From positions 47,557 through 111,556 of the forward strand of contig NMRA01000875.1 of NCBI GenBank assembly GCA_002633005.1: a DNA stretch of 64,000 bases, in the 5' to 3' direction. Each line of letters opens with the position of its first letter. The stretch's first letter is position 1. Shown piece after piece: positions 28,215 to 38,621 of this stretch. The notes below the pieces were generated by a model that was not told the origin of the DNA, did not search any database, and saw only the letters and a list, made by a program, of their open reading frames with translations. The translations under genes and the position numbers were made by a program. The DNA comes from Phoronis australis. Taxonomy: Eukaryota > Phoronida > Phoronidae.

Positions 28215-29250
28215 GTGTTCACATGTGGTCTGTAATAAGCCTGGTAGATAAGTGGCCTGCTTGTTGTCATAACAGACAAAACAGTGTGCTTGGCAGAAAA
28301 AAAAGAAAGAAGCTAGATGTTATCACACGCTCAGAACCCCCTGCGTCTGGTGAAGTCACTGAACGGGAAAACGCTGGGCGATTCAAAAACTAAACGTACG
28401 ATCACCATTTAATTGACGTGGATTTCAGAAATGCTATTGGTTGATATTGAAATGTGTTATAACTTAAAAATTTTATTTTTAACCGTTACGGCGTTTTCCC
28501 GTTGCTCCCAAACTTGTTCGATTCTATGTTACCTCTGTACTAAGCCAATATCTTACACGACTGATTAACTCCATTGGCATTCATAGTTGCAGGCCCAGCT
28601 CTCTTTTGTTCGATAATTGCTATAATCTTCAAAAACATCGTATCTAGCCTGACTGGGTAGTGCTGTTAAAAATAAAAGTTAAGTTATAATATATTTGAAC
28701 ACAAACCAATAGCTTTTCTGACATCCTCGTCTAATGGGATCATGTTTAGTTTTTGAATTGCCAAAATCGCCTAACTACACACGCTCGCACCCAGCCTTCA
28801 ATATGGGGGGCTCGAATCCTTAACGTTGTGGACCTTTTTGATAACAAAATAGCCGGCGGACTAAAAAAAAAGAAACGGGCGCACCTCTGTGAATTGCGCG
28901 TTTTGTCTCATTTCCTCGGACTTTTGTTTCTAGCAGCCGCACCTTTTTGCCCACTTCGCCAAATGGGCCCCCCCCCGAGCCCCCCCCCGCTGGGTGCGCG
29001 CATCGCTACAACCGGAGTTACGATAATCTATTCTTTCTCATGTATCAATTCACTCTGGGTTTGACGGTGTTCACACGTGGTCTGTATTAAGCCCTGAGTG
29101 TCATAACGGACAAAAGACTTTGCTTGGAAGTTAACAAAGAAGGTAGATGTTATCACACGGCTAGAACCCCCTAGCTTTGTCTGGTAAAGTCACTGAATGA
29201 GAAAACGCTGTCATGTGAGCGCAGCCGGCCAGTCAGGCAAGATATAATCT
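28215..29250. repeat. Intergenic: two copies of a 150-bp repeat and a THAP-element scrap
   Basis: A repeat beginning TGTTCACATGTGGTCTGTAA at about 28217-28380 recurs at about 29068-29205. Between them, 28487-28620 matches an internal part of the 4358-6155 transposon (ACGGCGTTTTCCC ... AACTTGTTCGATTC). A C-rich tract lies at 28969-28990. Confidence 0.5.
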
Positions 29251-31300
29251 TATTGGAGATTAGAGCAATTATCGCCGGCCGCAATAAGGAGAGCTGGCCC
29301 TCCACTTACCATTAGACCGGGATCCCAGAGCTCTTTTGGGCATGAAAAGGTAACCAATTTTCTTTGGTACCACAGTGGTCTATGGTTATTCTCATGCTTG
29401 GAATTGGTTACCTGATGGATTGGTCTAGCTCCACCAGGTATACGTTTGAAATCAATTGCACGGTGTTCAGCACCTGGCACAACGGTAGATGTCAAACAAT
29501 TTCAGCTGTTTGGTGCCCCCGTCAGACAAATTATAATGAGTCGAAATAAAATTGGTTATAAGCCCATTCACACTGAATAAGCATCACCTTGAGGAACCAG
29601 GCACTTTGATTTTTAAGAAAGCCAGTGAGTGCGTACGACATAAGTCACCACAAGAGGTTTTTGTCCGCCAAATTTACGTCATGGCATGAAAACCAGAAAC
29701 ATCGCGCCTGTGGTTGGAGCGACCTCACAAGTCTATGTGACAACAGTGGAATACTCCATACGATTCACTATTAAAAACAAAACCGAAAATCCGTCCGTGA
29801 CGGATGGCACATTGTGTTTGCACGAATTTCGATTTTTCGTTGTCCTTTTTTACCAGTCTAAACAGCGTCATCCCTTCTTCGGACGACTCATTTGATGCAA
29901 CTGCTAAAATGAGGAATAATCGAAATGCCGTCTTTTGCTGTCATCTGCGTTACATATGCGCGCCAGCTTCCTTCATTTCTCACAGTGATTAATGTCAAAT
30001 TTGGGAAAACTGGTCAATTTTGGAAATCTACATCTTTCTCATAAACTGAGCCTACAGAGAACTCCAGAGATGCGTCAAGACCAATAACGTCAGTAGCTAT
30101 ATAACAGTTTCCCCAACAATGTTAGATGTATTTTTTGCCCTGAACCGCCCAAACTACCCCAGATGGGGAACATTGTGCGAATAACGAATCCTGATAGTTT
30201 TTTAGTTTATTTAGATTGACAATCATTTCATTTGCACGACACAGATATGCGGACAATGGAACTGTTCGCTTTTCCTCTTCATAGTGACTACAAAACAAGT
30301 TCAAATTAATTATTCATAGATGTTATATATGGTGCTCAGCCTGGCATCGTGGCGACGTCCCCGGGCATCCACACTGGGGGAGGGTGTATCCAAGCACTAT
30401 GTATAATCTTTTTGGAAATCGTGACTGATTTGCAATTGAATCAAATAATGATTCCAGTTTATCTTTCACCTATTTACTTTTATTATTAATAGTTACAGCC
30501 AGGGTGTTCGGGGCCGGGTTCGTTCGAACCCCTCCCCCGCTGAGAAGGTCCAGCCCTAGCATATTCGTTAACTTGTGGAGAATTTCTCGCTTACACTGGT
30601 AACCGCTCTGCTTCCCTAAGCCCCAGACAACTTTTACGATGCCTATTTAGCACGCCCTTTGTATTGAAGTAGATCTGAGCTACTGAAGTGGAAAGGTAAT
30701 AGCTAGCATTACTGTCTCAACAAACCGGGTTGCTGTTATTACCCCCAATTTGGTTTTGCCTGACATTTGCAGAGTTATAGACTGCAACTCTGGAGAGTAG
30801 TTTTAAGTTGGTACATTATAAATATTACAAAATGATTAAAAAGGTTAACTTGTGTTTATCTTCACAAAGGGCCACTTCCCAAAGGAACGATAAGTTTCAT
30901 ATTGTTATTTTTATTTAAATTTTAATGCTTCTGTTCACTTGTTTTTTTTTTCTTACCGGGAACGGGTTGATAACTTTTTATCTAAGTTTTGAACCTGAAG
31001 TACCAGAACAGTGTTAGATTTGATCGCCAGCTAAACTTAATTAGTTAAGTTCATTGTCAGCATCCTTCCCTTCCCCCTAATTGAGCTGCGTCAACGGCCT
31101 TGCCGAAAACTCTAGTGTCGACGTTTGCAAAATACATGTATTAAAGGTCCAGTGCTCTTGAAATTCGAACCACCCACCACGCACGCTCAATACTGGTTAT
31201 GGGCTTATATGCATTTGAGTTGAGAGAGGCGCCCCTGCATCGACCAAATATCTGCATGTTATTGTCCCACGGCTCAAAATGTCTGTAAAGTATCTTTTGT
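29250..31300. other. Intergenic, nothing recognised
   Basis: No exon, RNA gene or element with clear ends. Confidence 0.4.
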
Positions 31301-31319
31301 TGCATGCAGAATGTTGCTC

Positions 31320-31868
31320 GACATTATGCAAACTATTTCAAACGGTTACCTGGCGGATAAATATGGCCCAACTCAGATTATTTTAGTCATGTGTGGCTGG
31401 GCTAACCCACCTCTAGACTTGTCTCGCAGTGTTTATTCGTGATACATGGGCTTACGTAGTATATTTTCCAACTGGTTTCAGGCAGTTACCTCTTGGATTC
31501 ATTTACCTCAAATTTTAGCCCTTTCTTTAGTCGTCTGGTAGGGGCACCACACCGCTGAAATTGTCTAGCATCTTACTGTTATGCCATGTGCAGTGATGCT
31601 GAGCATCGTGCAATTGGTTTCAAACGGTTACCTAGTGGGTTGATCTAGTTCAATTCAAGTAATTGGGCGTGTCTGGCGGGGTTAACCCAACACTAGATTT
31701 GTCTGGCGGTGTTTATTCGTGATACCTGGGCTTACGGTGAATATTTTGCAACTGGNAACGGTCTATCCTATATATATATAGGGTATACCACTGGCGTCAT
31801 TCGTTTGAGTGGTCTATCCTATATATATGTAGGATAGACCACTCAAACGAATGACGTCAGTGGTCTAT

Positions 31869-31918
<50 letters not shown>

Positions 31919-32345
31919 ATAGACCACTGACGTCATTCGTTTGAGTGGTCTATCCTACATATATATAGGATAGACCACTCAAACGAATGACGCCAGTGGT
32001 ATACCCTATATATATATAGGATAGACCGTTTAATAAATTTGCAAGTGTGGCATTGTCTGGGTAATACCTTATTAAGTATTCAAGTTAAGTCCTTTTTTCG
32101 AAGCTCATTTATTTGAGAAAAGCTCATTTCAAATGAGAAGGTGTTTGGTGTCATGTGGTTGCCTCTTGGACTGATCTAGCTCAATTTTTACCTTGTTTAC
32201 AACCGTCTGGCTGATACACCCCACCCCTGAAATTGTCTGGCAGCGAAAAATTTTGATACAGTGGATTAGGTAGTAGGTATCCAAGGCAGTTTGAAGTGGT
32301 TACCAGAAAAGTTGATCTAAGTCAATTTTTGAGTGCCGGCTCTTG
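31320..32345. repeat. Degenerate tandem repeat, about 300-bp unit, interrupted by a palindrome
   Basis: Units share CAAACGGTTACCTRG, then TTGATCTAGTTCAATT, and GTCTGGCGGTGTTTATTCGT. Copies are visible around 31330-31480, 31480-31755 and, more worn, 32150-32345. The 31757-32031 palindrome interrupts the array. Confidence 0.5.
31757..32031. repeat. Nested perfect palindrome with TA-repeat centre
   Basis: About 275 bp. The outer arms start ACGGTCTATCC and end GGATAGACCGT. Each arm contains a smaller palindrome (GGTCTATCCTATATA, then TAGGATAGACC) flanked by TTCGTTTGAGT. The centre is (TA)n at about 31871-31916. The base just left of it is an N (31756), so assembly error is possible. Confidence 0.85.
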
Positions 32346-33527
32346 GCTCCCTTGACCAGGGGAAACTGTCAAGGTACAGCGTGTTTTTGCTTGGTTGTGT
32401 CAATAAGAATTAATCTACATGTATGTCCTAACTATGCTGATGTATAACAGGAACTAAACCACAATGCTAATTGAACACCATCTGCGCTAAACAAAGTACA
32501 GTTGTACTCAACTGACAACTTGTAAATGTGAAAACAAGTCTCAGGGCAAATAATTAAGTGCCCCTTCCACTAATGACGTACCTTGGGGGCTCACATAGCT
32601 GGCATCATGCAGTGTTATTCCAGAACACCACGTCACAATACTTACTAGACACGGTTGAGTGATTTACAAACCTCGTTCTTAAAAACATTTGGCAATTTTC
32701 AATCTATTTCATATTTACATCGTATGTAGCGTTTATAACTAATTTGACAAATTGTAAACAATCACCGAGATAAGGAATTACTATCACTTTAAATATTTTG
32801 TACTCTGTAAAATTAAGTGTCGCAGTAGGTTTTCTCAAAAACTGATAAGTGGGTGACAGTTATTAATTACATCCAAACCATCTCCCAGACGTGTTATTTT
32901 TTCGAAAATAAATTTAAAAGTTCTATTTATTCATCGTAGTTACAAATATGGGTGTAGAATTTTCTATAATGGGTGATAATTAAGCGTGACTTGCGCGAAG
33001 TTAAACAAAATAACACGATTTTTTCTCAGACAAGAGGGGTAGAGAGTAGAGGGTGTAAAGGGCTCGTTGTCTAACAAATCAAGTGTAGACTGTTCGCAGA
33101 TTTATTGCTTTTTAATGCACCAATAGTTACATCAGTCGTAAAACTTACTTTCAGCCCTAAACAAATGATTCATAGTCACGGTCTACTAGTGGCACTATCA
33201 CTAGACCAGACTCACAACGAGGTCCGAAGAGGTATACAGTGAGGGTTCAAAGCCTACATCAGAAGATATTTTTATGATTTTCTAAATATGTAAAAACATA
33301 AATAAATATTAGAAACTGCATTTTCACTGACTATTTCATATGACTGAGCAAATATTTTGAGGGTAAGGCACTGCGATCTATTCTGGAGTTCTAGTTTAGG
33401 TAATGACTTGTATTTTTGTTCAATATATAGACTTGCAAATAATCATTTGATTCATCATCGGAGAATCGCCGAAAACACAAACTAAGTACATCATTTCAGT
33501 GAGGAATTCACCTATTTAAATAATCTT
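32345..33527. other. Intergenic, nothing recognised
   Basis: AT-rich sequence without supported exons or repeats. Confidence 0.4.
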
Positions 33528-33810
33528 CAGTGGCGGANNNNNNNGGGGGGGGGGGGTTGTAAGGGGGCCATGACCCCCCTAAAATTCTACCAAATCCCCT
33601 TTGTGAGTTCGGGTGCGAATTGCTGACTAGCACATGCGCGCAACCCCTTTCACCGTTTTTTTTTCTTTTTTTTTAGTCAAAAGGTCCGCAAACCCAAGAC
33701 TTCGAGACCCCTGCATCCCCAGATTTTAGGCTGGGCGCGCGCACCTGCCGGAATACTGCTTATTCCTGTGCCCTGGCCTCCTTTACCTCAAAATCCTGCA
33801 TCCGCCCCTG
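33528..33810. mobile_element. hAT5-like MITE with internal gap
   Basis: Ends CAGTGGCGGA and TCCGCCCCTG with ATCTT on both sides (33523-33527, 33811-33815). A G-run and seven N follow the left end. Confidence 0.55.
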
Positions 33811-33815
33811 ATCTT

Positions 33816-35380
33816 AAAGCAAGCATATATAAAAGCTTGAAAATCTTGCACAGTTATTGTGTTTCATCATTGCTCAATGGTGCAATCATAGATCTTAGGC
33901 AATACATATAGATTCGAAATGAGACACTTTTATATGAAATTCCCAGAAGGGGCGCCACTTTCCGGAGTGGCGGATTTTGACGTTACCACGTCTGGCAGGC
34001 CCGTTCAGTGGGATTTCTAAAACGGTGGACCTTTGTTCGTTTGCAAAGTTCAACACAGTAGAGATTTTAGTAAGGCCCTTGGCGCAGTCTAATTAGGGGG
34101 GAGGGAAATCTGTACACACGTCGATGACTCTCAGCTCTATGTTCCTGAGATTGATGAGACGGGAATTAGGATGCCGTGACAGTTACTCATAATGGGACAC
34201 AAATTCGGATACTTATGTGATGTGGTCCAGAAAGAGAACGTTCTCGCGTTACCTTCCACCAAACTTTCAAATCAGCCATGCTTAAATGATTGAGTACACC
34301 TCATTACATACTCAGACGGAATGTGTTTGTCTGAGAATGACTTGACGAATTTTCTTATCTGGTTGCATTTTTGCGTGTTAGCCTACTTACATCGCTGGAA
34401 ATGGGAACAGCCCCACTATTCTGAAGTTTCATTACTCCGAAGGTTTACTACTCCGAAAATATTTAAAATTTCGAACTCGGGTTTAATTTTTATACTTTTG
34501 CGTGCAAAAATGAACGATACTTCGGTTATTAGAGTGCACTGAGTGGTGTACCTACACCGAAAACAACGTCCGAGTACTATTGATTTCATGCGCGTGCGAG
34601 ATTGTCCGCATGTCTTACGAATACGGAAAAAATGAGAACGTTCCTGCATATTAAAAGGAATACCAAACCAAGTTTTGGCCTATTGACGGATACTTAAAAT
34701 GACTTTCCCATCCAGTTCTCTGAAATAAAATAATCGGGTCTGCAACCCCTGACAACCCCAAAGGTTTACTGAAAAATTTGAAAACTCCTTTCAAAGTTTG
34801 CCAAACGCGTAAGCGCCGGCCGGGTGACTTGCGCTTTTATGGAATTAGGCTACACTGCAACTGTGAGAAAAGACCATCCACCAAGAAGGACCATAATGTC
34901 CAAATTGTGGCATGTGGTATGTGAATTTTTAACTGGTTCCTTCCTTCATACTAAACCATGCAATCCTCGTTAGCTCTCATCACCAAGAATTGATACCGAC
35001 TATCTCACGAATTGGACAGTATGGTCCTTGGTGGGTGGTCTTTCCCACACATGCCGTGTACTGACTCGCTAAATGCGGGAATCACCGTACGCTTGCCCCT
35101 TTAGCAGCGTGAAGGGCGAAAAGACTCGCTTTCACTATTTTTCCTGAAAACTTTTGCAGGTCTACGATTTAATTCGTACTAGATCTCGGCAAAATGCAGT
35201 TTTAGCAGCGTGTGTTTGTATAAACTCTGATTTTCACAGTTAACTGTTTTCATTTATGTTGTTTAACATACATTACGTTATCAATAAATAACTGGTGAAC
35301 AAAGTGGCTTCACACTCGCCGCCTGTCAGACGGTGTGAAGCCGTGAACCCGCCGGGCCGCGCCGCCTGAGCCACGGCACG
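33816..35380. other. Intergenic, nothing recognised
   Basis: Short overlapping frames only (for example 34321-34542); none resembles a known domain. Confidence 0.35.
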
Positions 35381-35519
35381 GAAAAAAGTGTGGGGGGACA
35401 AATCCCCCTCAGCCCCCATGGTGCACCATCTATTGAGCATGTGCGCCCTGGCACTGAAAAAAGTGAGGGACTATGATAGCCCCTGGCAGCCTCCTACTGG
35501 TGCGCCGCCATGGGAGCGC

Positions 35520-35840
35520 TATCACGGTATCTGCTCCGAATTTGCCACACCGGTTTTGTTCAATTCTGTACAATGAAACCACGTTTTATGGACGGCGAAG
35601 CCTGATGATTGACGCAGATTATGTATATATCCCCGATGTACTGAGTAGACGCAGATTAAATGTATATACCCCCGATGCAGTCACTGTGCGTTACCGCCGG
35701 TTAACCACTGCCAGTTTCCCAGTGCTCACATTTTCATACAGGTAGCGCTGTGACAATTCCCCTCTGACACAGCGCCACCTATACTGCAAAGTTTAGCACT
35801 GTTGATCTACATCCGGTTAAATCAAAGCGCATGCGTAAGC
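35520..35840 (-). pseudogene. Decayed duplicate of p38 exon 1 and promoter
   Basis: On the minus strand this matches 27480-27725. Shared words include GCTTCGCC, then CCATAAAA, a GAATTGAACAAAACC stretch (GAACTGAACAAAACC in p38), TGGCAAATTC (TGGCAAGTTC) and, upstream, CCGGAT and CGCATGCGC. The start codon is lost (ATAATG became ATCATC), the frame shifts before ELNKT, and the 3' part with the glycine loop and donor is replaced by dispersed repeat. No other p38 exon is present nearby. Confidence 0.6.
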
Positions 35841-36395
35841 TTGGCCGTGTCGTGGCGATTTGCAAACAAGTGTCAAAGTTTTCTGTGATTCCAGGTAAAG
35901 TTGTTAATATTGCATGTATTTAATTGTTGACTGTCCACTAAAATTAAGTCAACATATATCACCTGAGATTGAGGTTCCAAGGTGTCAAAGTTAAGTATTT
36001 TTTATTCAATTTCTAGTCTAACACATGACAAAAATAGTCACATAGTCAAGATAGAGAGCTATGGACTAAGTCTGAAAGACTAAGTCTAAACTAGTCTATA
36101 GAGACAGAGTAGAGAGATAGAGCAGAACTTTGCCTAAACGTCGAATTGGGTCTGATTTCTATTCAGAATGTCCGATTTATTTGCTGATTCATTTCTTGAA
36201 ATACTGTAGAGAGAATTTGCTTCAGTGTTCATCGAAAAGCTACTGTTGTAGATGTGCTTCCGGTGAATTATATGAGCGTCTGTTAGCTACTCGCTAACGG
36301 GCAATTGCCTATTAGCTGAATGGTTAACACGCTTGCCGGTTTTATGGGGGTCGGGGGTTCGATTGCCGAGTCGGGTGATCTCGGCTATTACTACA

Positions 36396-36630
36396 AATGG
36401 CGTAGTCGGCAAACGGATGATCTACCGATGAAGCACTGCCAACTAGTACCCACGGATCTTGGGACGGCGCATGTGGAAGGTTCCAGGAGTCAAGGACCTG
36501 TATGAGAGACTACCTTGTGTTCACCTGTGTTGTGGTGGTAAAGGTACCAAGGGACGTTGATGACCTGTATGCGAGACATCCTGGTGTTCACCTCCCTGGT
36601 CGCGTGCCCGTTCCGTAGGGAAGGGGGGAA
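36396..36630 (+). other. TRIM internal region with primer-site and purine tract
   Basis: Starts AATGGCGTAGTCGGCAAACG and ends AGGGAAGGGGGGAA. Contains two related copies of GGACCTGTATGAGAGAC / TGACCTGTATGCGAGAC followed by GTGTTCACCT, about 70 bp apart. No open frame of note. Confidence 0.55.
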
Positions 36631-36699
36631 TGTTGTAGATGTGCTTCTGGTGAATTATATGAGCCTCTGTTAGCTACTCGCTAACGGGCAATTGCCTAT

Positions 36700-36753
36700 T
36701 AGCTGAATGGTTAGCACGCTTGCCGGTTTTATGGGGGTCGCGGGTTCGATTCC
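36700..36753 (+). promoter_or_regulatory. tRNA-like Pol III promoter inside the TRIM LTR
   Basis: A box TAGCTGAATGG (36700-36710) and B box GGTTCGATTCC (36743-36753) fit the consensus exactly, 32 bases apart. The left LTR has the same A box (36312-36322) and a B box with one change (GGTTCGATTGC). Confidence 0.7.
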
Positions 36754-37059
36754 CGAGTCGGGTGATCTCGGCTATTACTACACTATACTGTAACTCGATT
36801 GTAAGTGCTGTATTAATTTTAGCGTCCATCCGACTGTTGCTTCACAGCAAGACATGCTTTCAAATACGACAACGGAGCATACCCTAGATGCGAGTGTAAT
36901 AATGTGCTGTGCTCAGCTTGGTGATATCTCGTGAAGTCTTGCATCATCTTGTTTTTTTGCATAAATTATTGACTAAGCACTATACACATCTTATCAGTTT
37001 TGAGTGTCCAGGAATTACTGTCGTCGCTTTGCAGTGGTGGCTGGGAGCATCATATTGGT

Positions 37060-37750
37060 CACAGGCGTCCTCAGCTTCTGATCGTCCCCAATAGTCAATA
37101 CAAGTAGGTATGACACTCTGGAGTAGAATTTCCACGGGTGCTTCACTTCAGACGTTCACAACAAACATAAAACTCAATAAATTTACACAAAACAGAGGTT
37201 CAACAAACCATGAAGAATTGTTCTTTCACCCAATACCATTTACGGTGTCCTGCTCCACCAAGTTCGCAAGAAATTCGAGGTCAAAGCACAAAAATCTTCC
37301 CAAAAAGCTAGTCCAGAGCAACTCCTTGGTCCCACATGTAGGGTACGGAATTATCCGATGAGTTACGGATGAACGGCAATTGCCGAGTAATCGATGCCGT
37401 GACTTTCCGTGATGAATCGGCAATTGCCATACATCCATAACTCATCGGATAATTCCGTACCCTGCACGTGGGACCAAGGAGTTGCTCCGGACTAGCTTTT
37501 TGGGAAGATTTTTGTGCTTTGACCGCGAATTTCTTGCGAACTTGGTGGAGCAGGACACCGTAAATGGTATTGGGAGAAAGAACTATTCTTCTTGGTTTGT
37601 GGAACCTCTGTTTTGTGTAAATTTATTGAGTTTTATGTTTGCTATGGATGGCCGAAGTGAAGTACCCGTCGAATTTCTAGTTCGGAGTGTCATACCTTGT
37701 AGTATTATATATAGTGTATTGGGGACGATCAGAAGCTGAGGACGCCTGTG
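37060..37750. mobile_element. 691-bp foldback element (two long inverted arms)
   Basis: Starts CACAGGCGTCCTCAGCTTCT and ends with its reverse complement. The arms are about 335 bp each and highly similar, with a loop near 37390-37425. The left flank ATATTGGT (37052-37059) and right flank ATATTGGA (37751-37758) form an 8-bp target duplication with one change, as for hAT elements. Each arm carries an open frame reading inwards (MTL.RISTG / MTLRTRNSTG starts) that has no recognised homologue. A partial copy lies at 26968-27058. Confidence 0.7.
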
Positions 37751-38621
37751 ATATTGGAAGCGTTTCCTCCTGTGCATTTTCGCTTTCACGGTGAATGGCA
37801 TGGACTAAACCACGAGAGATACATACAGCTGGATAAAGCGCACAATGTTGTGTAATTAGAAAAAAAATTAGTGAAAATATGTTGGTGGTGCTTATCTCGT
37901 TTGTTTTGACTTCCACACAGTTAATTGTATTATTTACTGATGCTCATGAAAATTCAGATATCATTTAACTGAGTGAGTTGTACCGGGGTTTCATTTCGAG
38001 TATCCGTTGGAAACCAGACAAACTTCAAAATGTCATTATTTCTCCATTCCAATTAGCTGCTGATACCTTGCTTTTTATTTGTCGAGAAGCAGAAAAAATA
38101 AGCTACTAGTCCACTAGTATGTTGGCTATAACATTTAGTTATGACCCGTGTTTGGTAAAGCAAATGTCTGATATTTGGCTGTAAAGGTGTGACAATGATA
38201 TACCAATGAGTGCATTGAATGTTTGTAGGGTGAATAACAGTGATATTACAGTATGACAATGGTGATGTTGGCAAATGTGTCCATGTTTGTCGGGTAAATT
38301 GTTCCTGAAAATTTGTCTACTAGCAAAAATATATTTGCCCGACAAGAGTATGTGATGTTGTGTTAGCCAATTAAATTGTGTAGAAGTTTGCCAGTGAATT
38401 GTAAATACCGGTATTTAGTTATTTGACCGACAAGCCACAAAGTTACAAAAATCCACCTTGAATGAGGTTGCTGAAAAATTTGTCACGTAAATTGCATATT
38501 AAATACATCATGTTATTTGACCGACCTGTCAGTTAAATAGCAAAATTGGCTTATTTGGTCAACTTGTCGGCTAAGTACTGTCGGCTGTCTCTCATCCAAC
38601 AAATTTATTCTTCAAAATAAC
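37751..38621. other. Intergenic, nothing recognised
   Basis: AT-rich; no exon. A loose repetition of TTTGACCGACWWGTC-like words occurs at 38420-38590. Confidence 0.35.

Larger units (their letters stand above)
36244..36782 (+). mobile_element. TRIM: miniature LTR retrotransposon with tRNA-like LTRs
   Basis: 539 bp in total. Two 152-bp direct repeats (36244-36395, 36631-36782) begin TGTTGTAG and end CTACA (TG...CA). Two bases after the left repeat is TGGCGTAGTCGGCAAAC, placed like a primer-binding site. Immediately before the right repeat is the purine run GGGAAGGGGGGAA, placed like a polypurine tract. The 235-bp interior has no gene. Flanks CTAC and CTAT are a possible worn 4-bp target duplication. 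Each repeat contains Pol III A and B boxes (see separate entry). It needs proteins from another element to move. Confidence 0.75.

Noticed and set aside
27612-28279. Long open frames on both strands giving poly-Ile/Leu/Val/Thr proteins
   Set aside because: Produced by the (ATT/GTT)n satellite; every frame is open, with no codon signal.
35520-35840. A second working p38 gene
   Set aside because: Start codon lost, frame broken, glycine loop and donor missing, no further exons nearby.
36300-36400. Two tRNA genes or two SINEs at 36.3 and 36.7 kb
   Set aside because: Both lie at the same place within 152-bp direct repeats with TG...CA ends, a primer-like site and a purine tract; a TRIM explains all of these.
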